The position numbers and the translations under genes were made by a program. A stretch of DNA of 64,000 nucleotides from Leidyana gryllorum EB-2025a. Lineage: Eukaryota > Apicomplexa. Positions within the stretch are counted from its first letter, which is position 1. Each line of letters starts with the position of its first letter. The DNA lies in NCBI GenBank assembly GCA_048772705.1, contig JBLWGC010000021.1:1-64000 (forward strand). The letters run 5' to 3'. This document shows positions 46,177-57,128 of this stretch, piece by piece. A model generated the notes under the pieces. It saw nothing but the letters and a program-made list of their open reading frames with translations. It was not told the origin of the DNA and made no database searches.

Positions 46177-46226
46177 TCACAGAAACTCGTTTGCGTGCGC
46201 GTGTGTGCGGGCACGTGTGTGTCTGT
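46177..46226. other. 50-bp convergent spacer with GT/GC tracts
   Basis: Holds GCGTGCGCGTGTGTGCGG and GCACGTGTGTGTC, two CA/TG-type half-palindrome tracts, between convergent stops. Confidence 0.6.
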
Positions 46227-46790
46227 TTACTCTTCTTCTTTGGCGGCTGCTGTTATGGGTGGCTCTTGTTCTTCTAGGGTTAGAGGCGCGTCTTTGTCCT
46301 CCTTGGCGGCCGTTTTGGACGCTGCGAGTTTCTCTCGTTGTGCCTTGGCTCTCTGGATGCGTTCGGCTACGCCTTTGCGGTCCAACTTGGCAACTCGCAT
46401 TGTCATCCCTCGGGCAGCGTTATGTTTCTTGCCATTTATATGATCCAAGTAGCTTTGGCTGTCGGTCAGAACACAATTACAAAGCTCGCACGTGAATCCT
46501 CTGCGCGTCTCTGTGGCTTCCACAGTCTTTCTCTCACCGATGCGGCGTTCCAGATTCAGCTCTCCACTGCGAGCCTTTAGGTACTCTTTAGGGGTCTCGC
46601 CTGCCAGGAGCTTCCGACGCTTAGCGGGTTTGGTGGGATCTTCTTCTGCGGCAGCAGGCGTCTCCTCGATGCCCATTGCGCGGGCAGCCGCCCTCTGCAG
46701 ATACACTGTCTTGTCCCAGACCTGTCTACCCATGTCATCGGTCTTGACGCCCGCGCCCGCACCGGCGGCGTCATTGTTCTTCCGCTTCAT
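46227..46790 (-). CDS. ZMAT2: U4/U6.U5 tri-snRNP zinc-finger protein (SNU23/ZMAT2)
   Basis: Single exon, 187 residues, the usual family size. It starts MKRKNNDAAG and has DDMGRQVWDKTVYLQRAA, then RGFTCELCNCVLTDSQSYLDHINGKKH, a matrin-type C2H2 finger (C-x2-C-x12-H-x5-H). Next comes the helical NAARGMTMRVAKLDRKGVAERIQ segment, all typical of ZMAT2/Snu23, a component of the spliceosomal B complex. The C-terminus is Lys/Glu-rich. A nuclear protein. Its start lies 24 bp beyond the stop of the Sec1 gene on the same strand. Confidence 0.93.
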   Translation of the reverse strand: MKRKNNDAAGAGAGVKTDDMGRQVWDKTVYLQRAAARAMGIEETPAAAEEDPTKPAKRRKLLAGETPKEYLKARSGELNLERRIGERKTVEATETRRGFTCELCNCVLTDSQSYLDHINGKKHNAARGMTMRVAKLDRKGVAERIQRAKAQREKLAASKTAAKEDKDAPLTLEEQEPPITAAAKEEE

Positions 46791-46814
46791 TGGACTTATT
46801 GGGAGTCCAAAAAT

Positions 46815-49234
46815 TTACCACCCATGCAACTCCTCCTTAGTTTTCCTCAACGCATCCAACAGATTAGGAGGCGTCACGATGGATGTGGACCCTGAATGAG
46901 AGGCAGAAGGAGAGTACTGACGCGCTTGCGGGCGTAGCCTACCTATGTATACATCAGCTCCGCTGCTACGCGACACGTCGTAGGCGGATCGGATCTCAGC
47001 AAAGGTCATTCCACCGATCACAAAGACGATCAGACGTTTACGTCTCCCCTGACCTCCACTGAATATAGCGTCAGTCATCTTTTCTCTGCCGCCCTTCTTT
47101 CCCGACTTTTCTCCTTCATTGCCAGAAGTCCAATTCCAATCGAATTTTGTCGCCCGAACCCGTCCGTTTCGACCCCCTTCTTCACTGTACGCCGCCACTA
47201 TTCGGCCCTGCCGATCGGGCTCGGACACATATGTGAACCGATTGTTCAATTTATTTGCCACGGCCAACTCCATCACGTCCTTGACAACCGGTTCGTACCG
47301 ATCGGTCTCGTACTCGGACTCTCGCGCCTTGCGTTTGTAGAAGGTGTATCGCTCCTTCTGAGAGTCAGAGTGCAGCACATGGGTGTGCACGACCGTCGCC
47401 CCGGCAGTCTTGGCGGCCTCCACGTCGGCCTGAACGTGCAGACCCACTGTTGGCAACGAGAGAATGGGATGAACTTTCTTTTCACTAAACAACAACTTAC
47501 GGTTGAGGAAATTGTGCACCGCATTGATGCTGTCCAAACTCAGACCCGCGAGGTTGATCATCTGAAAAATGAGGATCACACGGAGGAGGACGGGGCATTG
47601 GGAGGATCACACACAGAGACCGTTAAAGGCTCACCTTCTTTCTCTCGTCCTCGTGGACACCCAACATGTTGACAAAGTAGAGTAAGAGTAGTCGGGCGCG
47701 TTCAGCGGTTTTGACTCCGCTCTTTTCGGCCACCAGTTTGCCCAGAGTACTCAAACAGGACATCACTTGGACCCCTTTGCCCTCTTTGTCGACACCGGTG
47801 GCCAAGTCCTGTTCCAGAGTGCCGCCCGCAAAGACTCCGTGTTCCTTGAGAGACTTCATACAGCAGTCAGTGAGAGTGAGATGGGCCCAAAACTTGAGCA
47901 GCATCTCTTTGTACTGTGGGAGCTGCCGGATAGCGTTGGCAATATCGCGATCCGATGTATTACTGCCCCCAGCCGCCCGAGCGGCTGCGTACTGCGCCGC
48001 GGCGTTGTCTTTGCTAAAGTGACGGAGCTCTTCCGCCACCTTGCGACTGACAGTGGTGATGTGCTGATGGCGGTATTTCACGAACAGATCGTCCTGCTCC
48101 CCCAACAACACTGTCTGCACTTCCTGACTGTCCAGCAGCCTGCGCGAAAGGGATCGGAATCATTTCGCGCACCGGAAGGGCGACTCACTGATAGGTGTCA
48201 TCAGGCGGCAGATCGTCCCCCGCCTTCTCGCGCACATCCATCGGTGTGCAGCAGGGGATGTGGAGGACGTCGTAGCAGAGGGCCTGATAGGTGTACTCGT
48301 GGACTAAGAGGCCCGAGACGTCGATGGACCGGTCAACGATGAGCAATTCCGTGTCGCCAGATAACGACATACCCTGGCAGACACTGTCTTGGGAAGCGCG
48401 AGGCAAAACGATTTTACCTGAGGACTGGCCTCTTTGAGGTACGACTCGAGTTGGGTCGCTAGAGATTCGCAGAGACCGCGCTCACTCTGGTGGAACCTAA
48501 TTTTCGGCCGCTCGCCCAAAGTGATACAGGCGGTGGCCAGTCGCACTGTCATCTCTCTCAATGTCGCAGCTTTCTCTGAATTGTTGTCTCCGGGAAACAG
48601 TTTGAAGAGGGCGTTGGGCATATCCAAATGGAACGCTCGCGACTCATAAGCGACAAAGTGAAGGTTAAAGTCAACCACAGACTTGATGCGAGGAAGGATC
48701 GGATTCGCATTGGCAATTATTTTCAAAACCTCCGGGTTAGCCGCAACCGAAGTGGACCAAAATATGAATGCATTGCGGTACTGAGGTTTCTTGTCCAACT
48801 TGAAATCCTTCACAAGGAGCTCTGCGGACTCGTTGGTCGGAGTCAAAAAATAGATTGCGTCCAGATTCGGCAACGCCTGACGACTTTTACTGATCAGCTC
48901 GACCACTGAAGGCAAACTTCAAGTCAAAGAGCGGTCGCTGCCCAACTCGGCCTCACCAGCTACACCCGCGTCCAAAGCGTCATACACCTTGGAACATGAG
49001 GATAACACTCGCAACGTCTTGTCGTCGGTAATAAGTGCGCAATAAGCGGCTGCAGACGCGAATTTGATGTCTGGCGAATAATACTCACTTTCTTCCGAGC
49101 GTCTGGGGCCAGTCATAGCCGCTATGGCCCGCCGGGTTTGACCGAACATTTGTTCGATCACCCCTAACACACATCATAGAGACGGCCCTCAAGGCACTTT
49201 GCTCACTTTCACTGCAGATTTCTCGCAAAGACAT
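46815..49234 (-). CDS. SEC1: Sec1/Munc18-family vesicle fusion protein
   Basis: Nine exons (49234-49207, 49163-49089, 49049-48957, 48905-48418, 48373-48189, 48139-47635, 47561-47501, 47446-46943, 46891-46815) join to 672 codons, 671 residues, close to the family length. SM proteins clasp syntaxins and guide SNARE assembly. Diagnostic blocks: LRVLSSCSKVYDALDAG, LDAIYFLTPTNESAELLVKDF, LLIVDRSIDVSGLLVHEYTYQALCYD, DDLFVKYRHQHI, LPQYKEMLLKFWAHL, LEQDLATGVDKEGK, and RLIVFVIGGMTFAEIRSAYD with VYIGSTSIVTPPNLLDAL at the end. The plasma-membrane Sec1 type is more likely than Vps33 or Sly1. The start is in a nine-codon first exon (MSLREICSE). Confidence 0.93.
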
Positions 49235-49289
49235 TCTCCTCAACCTGCTTCAGACTTGACCATAAATATATTGGATGCGTTGCTGTTTT

Positions 49290-50656
49290 TTATATGTACA
49301 GTGGTTCGCTCTGGAGGTGCACTATTTCCTTCACCTGAGAGCATGTGATTGCAACAAACCCAACACGACCGCTACCTACGTAATACGGCAGTTCTGGTAT
49401 TGAAGGCCGGTATTCTACCGCCATACTGCTAACCAATTCTCGTGGCTCACTCTCAGAACCCGTCGCAACCCATCCATCCGGCGTTTTTGCAAACGCGACT
49501 TCGCGGAAGCTCAATTGAAATAGAAAGGAAGGGAAAGGCACTTTCCCCAAACTCGTCTTTTGATCTCCCCGGCTCAGATCACGCTGAAGCTCCTTGGGAA
49601 AATGCGTGCCTGAACGAAGTCGAGCTTTACTATATATATCAAAACAGTCACGAATGCTACCTTTCCACTCAACCTTCAGTACTCCCAATAATCGCTGTGT
49701 ACCTTCGCATGTAGGCCCAAACGTCTCTTTGGGTGCGTCCACGGCAGATCGGAAGGTCGCGCGAGCAGACTCAGAACAGTGCTGGAGAGGGAGACAAACT
49801 TGTCAACGCGCACACGCGCGATCAACCAAAATACACAAACCTACCCGCGTTAACCAACGCTGACTCCATTTCTGGTCTTGCGCGTTTACAGCCAACAAGA
49901 GCACCTTCAGGAACTCGTTTTCGAACCCAGTCAGAAAGTCGGAAAGTAGGAACTCGCGATTGTTGGTTTGTCGGAGCCACTTTAGCGCCAAGTAGGTCGG
50001 ATTACGATGCAACAATGGGCCCAGGAATGGTGTGCCTGCACGCGATGCATCAATTACTTAGTCGCCAGGAATCGTTATTTAGCGCGCGCACGCACACACA
50101 CTCGTCACGTAACGGTGTCGAGTAGTTGCTTACCGAGGGCCAATTGGTGTGCCGTGCGAATATAGTCTCTGCATTGTAGCCGGAACCGTTTGATTAGTGA
50201 CAGAGGAGAGGGGACAAGCCAGTCAATGTTTGACACCAGTATTTCTTGTTGCGCTTGGTCGGTAGCTCTGGCCAGCCTCCGTCGACGGGCGGTGGCCAGG
50301 GAGTCGGAGCCCCAGTTTGTTAGCTTGAGGGTGTAATTAGCGACTTTACGTCCGTAGCCGAGTGCCGAGTCGACAATATTAAAAGCCGGGAGCTGTATTG
50401 AAGATGGCTCATACTGAGCTCTAAAGGCCAAACAGCGGTCAGCGGCTCGGAGAAATAGGGAGTCCAGCGCTTTATCACACATCCGAATTCCATACAGCGG
50501 CTGACGAGTTAGGACTTCTTCAACTGCTTGAGGTACTCTGCGGTCTTGGGCCATTTTGGCCCGCCACTCCTCGCGGAAGTGTAACCTCCATGTGGTACCG
50601 AAGTGCCGAGACTGAGCTGACACTGGTAGCGGCATGGCTGCCAAAACGCATGGCAA
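49290..50656 (-). CDS. Hypothetical protein, 401 residues
   Basis: Exons 50656-50134, 50035-49845 and 49781-49290 join to 402 codons. I do not recognise the family. The N-terminus (MPCVLAAMPLPVSAQSRHFG) is basic and could target a mitochondrion-like organelle or be a weak signal peptide. The middle is helical and basic (KLTNWGSDSL, LATARRRRLARATDQ). The C-terminal third is beta-rich (KVPFPSFLFQLSF, VGFVAITCSQVKEI). Intron 1 carries a GCGCGCGCACGCACACAC tract, intron 2 GCGCACACGCGCG, so the intron-tract rule holds here too. Convergent or tandem context gives no functional hint. The gene diverges from the NOT3-like gene, 146 bp between starts. Confidence 0.7.
49806..49819. repeat. GCGC/CA tract in intron 2 of the 401-residue gene
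   Basis: Alternating tract CGCGCACACGCGCG; GCGC arms flank ACAC, inside intron 49844-49782. Confidence 0.55.
50083..50100. repeat. CG/CA alternating tract in intron 1 of the 401-residue gene
   Basis: GCGCGCGCACGCACACAC within intron 50133-50036; alternating purine-pyrimidine over about 18 bp. Confidence 0.6.
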
Positions 50657-50802
50657 AAAAAAGGTCGGGGATGAAGGCTGAGCGGTGGTGTTGGATGTGT
50701 GGAGTCAATCAATCATCCAAAGACGCGTCAAATTTTGGCGCAGGTGGGGCATGATCGAGCAGCAGCGGAGACGAAAGCGGCGGAAGAGCTCAATTACCAC
50801 TA

Positions 50803-53321
50803 ATGTCGAGAAGACTTTTGGCGGAAGTGGACAAGGCTCTAAAGGAAGCTCGAGCCACAATCGAACAGTACGATGAACGATGGCGTCAATTACGGCGCTT
50901 CAATCAAACTCAAGTCGGTGTAAAAGAACGGATGTGGGAGGAGTCCAGACGCGAGCAGATGCGCGGGAAGAAACACGCGGTCCGAACCGCGACATTGGAG
51001 TTGCTCGATTTCAAGGTGAGTGGCCCTATTTCTTCTCGCAGCATCAAGTACTGATGCTTGCAGCACGTGTGCGATAACAAGGCGAAAATCGAGACCGACA
51101 TGGAGACTCTCTTGCGAAAGCTCCATCGTCACCGACAACAACTGACGGAATGGCTCACTGTTGGTGAGCTTCGTACACAACAAGACGAACTGAAAGATCT
51201 GCGCAGACAAATCGAACTCAGGTAAGGAAGGACTCCTCGCCCACAGCCCGCCATACATACGCTGTACAACACAGGTATAAGCGCGGTAGAGTATTCTATT
51301 GCTTGGGACAGTCGAGCGAAGACGCCGAAGATGGGGACAATAGCGGCGGACAGCACTCCGCGTGGATATCCAACTACATTGAGAAGCTAAAGCAGCAAGC
51401 TGACCTCTGGGAAGCAGACATTGAGGCTCTTGCCAAACAGATCGATAATGCCGAAAAGGTCTCCCATCTTTACGATCGAAGCGCCCAACTTGAAGCTTTT
51501 GTGGAACTTCACAAGATGCACGTCCGCAAATTGGAAGGAATGCTGCGCGCGATCAGAAGCCACTCTTTATCCGTAAGAACCCGCGTGTGTGCACACACAT
51601 CTATCTCCCCGACCATTTCAGCTATCCGAAACTCAAGCAGAGGAAATTCAGGAGACGCTTCGGAGTTATATTGAAGACAATGACGACCTAACCATTGTTG
51701 TCGCGGATGAGGTGTACCACGATATTGACTTCCCCACTTATGGTAAGTCGACAAGGGCCCTGCCACTGCCAACAATGCTCCTTACCCCGCAGAGTCAGGC
51801 GAGGACAATGATTCGGTCAGCGAAGCTCCTTCCCCCATTGGTCAAGGCGGTTCTGTGTCTCGCCTCGCTAGTTCCGGTGGCAACGATGGGACCACTTCTC
51901 CTCAAACCAACGAGAGTCTCAAATCGCCTAAGGAGACCAATCCCTCGTCCCCGCGAACACTGTCTGCTGCCAAGACCACTCTGCCGAAAGTCAAAGCTGT
52001 GCCCGCAGCCGCGGTGTCACCTCCGCGACCCTCGCAATCCCTCCAACAGCAGCAAAACCGAGCCACAGCCTGGCAACGCAAGACCCGCAACCCCGCGGAT
52101 ACGCGAGAAGCTGCCCCTGCTGCTACCGCTGTGGTTGCGTGTGCTACTGACAGCACAGCCGCAGCGGCAACAACAACATCAGCTGCGATGACAACGACTA
52201 CGACGACTACTATCCATCAGATGGTTGCAGCGGCCGAAAGTCCGTCCAGTACGGCTGCCACTCAACAACTGCCGGCCGGCCAAAGCCTTCAAAGAGGGAC
52301 GACTCCGTCTCAGCCACAACAAACCGGGGGGCCCACGGCTCAACAGGACGGCGATGCGGCAGCAGTAGCAGGCGGTCGTCGTCAAACTACGAGCACAGCC
52401 TCGACTGATGGGCCTCGTCATTTGGTGATAGCCGAGGACGTGGCTGCGTATGACTGGGAGTACACGAGCAAAGGGTCTGGTGAAACCGCTTCAAGCAACA
52501 AGACCTTAGAAGTCCGGTGTGGCCAACGGCTATTGATAGTACGGATAGACCCCTCAGGCTGGACGTTTGCGTTCATCGATAGACGGGACACTGTTCCGGA
52601 ACCGTTGATAGTGAACGAAGACGGATCGAAGCAGCTGAGTGCTGAGGCCAGTCGAGTGTTGCCTTCTGGGTGGTTTCCGAACACAGTGCGTGCGTCCGTG
52701 AAAGCTGCGAGGAAACAGAAACGCGTTGAGGAGAGCGGACGGCGGACTTCGAGCACAACGGAAAGCTCCAGCAACAATGCGCTCTGGGACCCGTCGTGGT
52801 GGGATGCGTCACCAGGTGGGATAGAGGAGTCGCCATCGTTGCTGCAGAGGCTAAACTTGATGCCGAGTCTGTTGGAGCTTCCTCAGTGCAGTCAGTCTTC
52901 TATAGAGATGGCAAAGTCGATCGATCAGTGCAGATGGTGGTGGAGGGCGCTCTGCCACCCATTGCGGGTCGGCACAGTACGTGTGGTGCATTTAGCCTGG
53001 CAAGGACAGTTACTCCAGCGTTCCTGCTGCACATGTGCGGATCCCAACTCATTCCTTCAACAAGGCGATTTTGATCCCGAGTTGCCCGCACATGATCTTC
53101 TCTATGTATCTGTGGGAGACAGGCTGTTGGTGGAAGAGGTGAGCGCAGACTACAAGTGGGTCTACGGCCATCGAGTGTCTAGCGACCGGGTTTGCTCATT
53201 GCGAGGGTGGATTCCTTCCTATCTGCTGACACATCCGTCGGTCCTAATGCAGAGGCTGGCGTGCCACTTAACAGCTTTCGTCGATTTTTCCATTCCAACC
53301 AACCGACCACTCAAACCCTGA
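50803..53321 (+). CDS. CCR4-NOT subunit NOT3/5-type coiled coil fused to two SH3-like domains
   Basis: Seven exons (50803-51015, 51064-51221, 51275-51572, 51622-51742, 51793-52815, 52848-52976, 53065-53321) join to 733 codons, 732 residues. Residues 1-260 fit the Not N-terminal coiled coil of NOT3/NOT5: LLAEVDKALKEARATIEQYDERW, WISNYIEKLKQQADLWEADIEAL, HKMHVRKLEGML, AEEIQETLRSYIEDNDD. A Ser/Thr/Gln/Ala-rich linker of about 200 residues follows. Then comes an SH3-like unit (AAYDWEYTS...LEVRCGQRLLIVRIDPSGW...LPSGWFPNTV) and a second near the end (DFDPELPAHDLLYVSVGDRLLVEEV...RGWIPSYLL). The normal C-terminal NOT box is absent. Introns 5 and 6 (32 and 88 nt) could be read through in frame, which would give a Trp/Cys-rich insert; the spliced form is preferred. 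Confidence 0.72.
51585..51598. repeat. TG/CA palindrome in NOT3-like intron 3
   Basis: Perfect 14-nt palindrome GTGTGTGCACACAC in the 49-nt intron 51573-51621. Confidence 0.8.
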
Positions 53322-53337
53322 CCCATTTTTTTCTGCT

Positions 53338-55601
53338 ATGGGGGACCCCCTCCTTCAAGCTCTCACACAGGAGGCCTGTACGTTCTTCCAATCCCAACCG
53401 GTTCACGAATGTCTATCGGAATCCTCCAAACTACTGCTCCTCGACTCGCAGGTCTCATTATCAGTGGCTGTAAAAGCCCTCGACCAATACAGTGAGTTTG
53501 ACACTCGATTGCTTCTGTCTCCGTGTGTGCTTGCGCTCGCGCAATGAGTTGGCATTGTGAGAATGAGCCCAGTAGTGCTGCTTATTACTCTCATTATCCG
53601 GAAGCACTGTGTAATTGTGTCTGTATAGACTATCTGGCGTGCGTCGCGCGCCCACCAGCAGGCATTCGTAACACATTTGTTTTCAGAGCGGCCATTCGCT
53701 TGTGTCTTCGCCCCCCGAGTTCCTGAATTCACCTATGTATTCGACGCGTTTGACGTGGTGGCCTTCGCCATCCACGTCTATAAATACTACACTGACACAC
53801 AGTATCTGGGCCAGCTGCACGACGCGTTGTGCTCGGTGATCCAGAACAGTAACACCTTTGGGGACTATCTGTGCTTGGTGGAAGGGGATGGAGAGCCGAT
53901 CACGGAGGAAGTGAAAGAGAATCTCGTTCGCGACTTGGACACGACGCTGGGGAGCGTGGCGGACACCTTTAGCCTCCGAGACTTTGAGAAGGAGGAGCCG
54001 TATCTTGGGCATTCGTATACGGCTCTTCTCTCCTCTGGTGGTGGTGGCCGTACCACTGTAGACACGGCTGCCGAAGAAGAGGAGAAAGACGCTCTGAAGA
54101 CTCCCATCCACGCAGTATTCTCCTCGACTACCGAGGACCGAACGACGGCAACGACACTCAACACAGATATAACTCCCGAAGATTCTGGAGACCCCCACGC
54201 CCTCTCAATTAGAAGAAGAATAGAGCTCATATTCCCGCCCCCCTGGGCCTATGACTTGGAAAGATGGAACAGTGAGCGCGCTTTACCCTCTGAGCTGGTT
54301 CAAATCTTTGGTGTTGGCAGAGTTGAACGCACGCGCGTCCGCCCTTCCCCACTTGTCGATAGTGCACACCGCTCTCGATGCTGCCAAATTGTTATTGGAG
54401 TGCGAGTGAGTTGTGCATTGGATTTGATTGGCAATAGTCAAATGGAACACAGGCGATCGCGTGTGATTGTGTGGGATGACGCCCGGGCAACGCCCTTTTC
54501 GTTTCTGACAACAACTTCATTGTTGGCGCATATGATTCAGCACGTGAGTGGTTTGGAGCGGTTCTGTGCGTAAGTTTGACCGCCGCTGTTCAGTTCCGCA
54601 GCCGTTCCGAGATTCTCGACAAAAAAGTACTGTCCGAGTTGCGAGTGGGAGTGAATTGCAACGATCTTATCGTTGCCCCTCACACGACTAAATTTGTCAA
54701 GGTGAGGCTATAGGGCTGTGATGTGTGTTGACAGTGGGCGGGGGGCGGTATTCTTCAGGTTCTGGAGATTCTGAGAGGACGGCGCTGGTCTGCGGTGCCC
54801 ATAGTAGATGCCGAAGACGGATCTTTCATCGGTTTATTGTCTGTATCACACGTGACCTTCTTGGTGCTGCGGTCACTGTCTGACTCAGAATTGAAGTGGC
54901 ATTGGGATGACGAAGTTGGAGACATTTGGGAGGTATTGGTGAGCACCGGTGCGGCGCATTCAAAGATGGTTCGTCACACGTATGCGCACACAAATCGAGC
55001 GAAGCAGCCGACGGCGGCTCCAGAGGTCCCAGCTGCAACTACATCTTCTCGGAGAGCGATAACATCGAAACACGGGGGAGCGTTTCTGGCCAAACTGGGG
55101 GATATGACCACTGACGAGAAGCAGGACAAAGTCACCGACACGGCCCCGGAGGATAGCGGCGGCAAGTGTTCCGATCTCCCGGCGCTGGTGGAACCGTTGG
55201 AAAGTCTCGAGTCCCCACCATTGAGTCCTTCAGATTCTCATCAGCCCTCCACCAATCCCTCAAGTGCCACAAGCGCGGTACAAAATCTCGTTAAGAACAT
55301 AACATGTTCTGCGATGGTGAGTTTCATTCATTCATTCATCGCTCTCCATCCGTCTACGCTGCTGCGTTGCAGGTGATGGATGAGGATATGACGCTGCGAC
55401 AAGCCATTGCCCATCTGGTACTCACAGATGACAGGCGTATTGTCTTTGTTGACTCTGACACGTAAGCCCGGCGGTGTCAAGCTTGTACACGATCGAAAGC
55501 AGTTTGGTTGCAGCGGGCGAATCAAAGGCTACATCACACCCTCACAAATCATGTCACTACTCATTAGATATTCTCTACCGACCGCAGCCGCCTCTAACTA
55601 G
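53338..55601 (+). CDS. Four-CBS-domain protein (AMPK gamma / Sds23-like)
   Basis: Multi-exon gene: 53338-53491, then from 53687, and later exons ending with the stop at 55601. Four CBS-like units can be read: LLLLDSQVSLSVAVKALDQ with VFDAFDVVAFAIHVY; LSIVHTALDAAKLLLE with SRVIVWDDARATPFSFL; NDLIVAPHTTKFVKVLEIL with WSAVPIVDAEDGSFIGLLSV; and DEDMTLRQAIAHLVLTDDRRIVFVD with IKGYITPSQIMSLLI. Tandem CBS pairs bind adenine nucleotides, as in AMPK gamma. An acidic linker separates units 1 and 2, and a Ser/Pro/Glu-rich linker units 3 and 4. One junction between about 54040 and 54285 changes frame and I could not fix its splice sites. The stop codon shares the CTAG at 55598-55601 with the convergent gene. 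Confidence 0.7.
55598..55601. other. CTAG shared by two convergent stop codons
   Basis: The palindrome CTAG supplies TAG on the plus strand (55599-55601, CBS gene) and TAG on the minus strand (55600-55598, coiled-coil gene). The two coding regions therefore overlap by three bases. Confidence 0.85.
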
Positions 55602-57101
55602 CGCTCTCTTTCGAGCTGTTGCAGTTTCAAACGCAATGCCAATATTTCAGTACCAGCTCGATGTATCAACCTCGAATAAATCGCATGACTTCTTTGATTC
55701 ACAATCCGAGTCTCATTCAGCATCGCTTTGTATAACTCCAAATCGTTGTGCTCCAAACTTGCCGTATCACCACTCCCACCAGCAATCCGGTTCTCCAACG
55801 CCTTGCGGGTCTCCTGCTCCAACTTGAGATCCTGCTCCATCTGCAGCAGCCACCATTGAATATTTCAAGCGTCAATCGGAACCTCAATTTCGTCAACATT
55901 GGGCTCATCACGTCAGAGTGAGAGTGAGAGGGAATTCACACTCACACTCCTCATCGCACACTCGCACACTCACCTTTCCGAGACGGCTCATTGCCTCTTT
56001 GGAAGCTTCCAGTCTGCGTTCCAGGCGCTTCACTTCCAACAGCAAGTCTTCCTTGGAGCGTTCGTCCTCGCCCAAGGACACTGCGACCACAGAAGGGTGC
56101 TCGCACGAGAGATCTCACTCACTGACGTCTTTGGGCTCCTTGGTGTCGAGAGCCGGGCCGGGCATCAGGGGTCGCGAAAGTCTGAGATTTAAACAACAGG
56201 AACAGATGTAACAACAGAAAGCTGACTGGCTGACGGACGGACCGACCTTTCATCCTCCAGCGCCTTCCGCAGCGAATCCCGCTGATCTTCCAGAGCCGTC
56301 ACCGTCGCCTTGACAGCAATGAGCGCCGCGCGCTGGGCAGAGTGACAGTGGAAATTCTCTGAATAGCATCTCACCAGTTCGGCGGCCTCTTTGCGGGTCT
56401 CATCAGCCGCGTTGCGCAGTTCTGCATTTTTCTCCTCCAGAGTCCGCACCTCGTCTTCTCTCTCGACCAGGGTGGAGCGGGCCACCTGGAGGTCGGCTGC
56501 TCTTTCCTGAGCCTCCTTTAGCTGAGTCTTGTAGCGGTCGACCTGGGCCACCAAAGACACGTGCTGATCCTGGTACTCTCGCAAGTTGTTAATCTCCTTT
56601 TGCATGCTGAAAGGATGGTGGGCATTGCGGTATCACCGCCGGCTGGCTGGCTGGGTAGCTCACCTCTCAACACGCTGCGTGTGGTCCTTCTCCGTCTTCT
56701 TACGGTCGGTTTCTCGCTGCTGCGGGGGATTTGAGGAGGGGGCGCGACTGGAGGGTGCCAAACCTGAAGCTCTTCCTTCAGTTTGCTGATCTCATCGCCC
56801 AATTGGTCATTCGCGGCGCGCAACTTAGAGATGTCCTCGTTCTTCCTCGCGCGCAGATCGGCGTACTTGCGCTTCTGCTCTGCCAGGTCATTCTCACGCT
56901 GAGCTAATTCTGCTTCAAGGGTCTGTACATGTTCCACGAGGTCCTGATAGTGCTGTTCCCAAGTTTGCTCCTTTTCATATGAAAAGTTAGGATCTGAAGC
57001 AGGTGCGTGAGGGGTACCTCGGCGGCAGATGGCTGTTCATCTGATGATCTCTGTTGCTGTAGATTGTCCAAATTCAGTGGAGGGGGTGGTGGTTGCGACA
57101 T
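55598..57101 (-). CDS. Coiled-coil protein, 357 residues
   Basis: Eight exons (57101-57018, 56970-56764, 56719-56664, 56606-56375, 56332-56247, 56181-56123, 56080-55974, 55840-55598) join to 358 codons. After MSQPPPPPLNLDNL comes almost continuous heptad-rich helix (LEAELAQREND, LRAANDQLGDEISKLKEELQ, INNLREYQDQHVSLV, LVEREDEVRTLEEKNAELR, LLLEVKRLERRLEASKEAM). The end is LALRLKLQQLERER. No globular domain seen. It is probably a cytoskeletal or centrosome/apical-complex structural protein, by analogy only. The start at 57101 leaves 27 bp to the laforin start; an upstream in-frame ATG (57140) would overlap it. The stop overlaps the CBS gene's stop. Confidence 0.78.
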
Positions 57102-57128
57102 CAATTTTTGTTTTGAATACGCGAGTCG

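Noticed and set aside
49290-49742. Plus-strand frames at 49442-49863 as a separate gene
   Set aside because: They lie antisense to the last exon of the 401-residue gene, whose three exons join in phase.
53683-54198. 171-codon minus-strand open frame under the CBS gene
   Set aside because: Antisense to the CBS core VFDAFDVVAFAIHVY, which is clearly coding on the plus strand.
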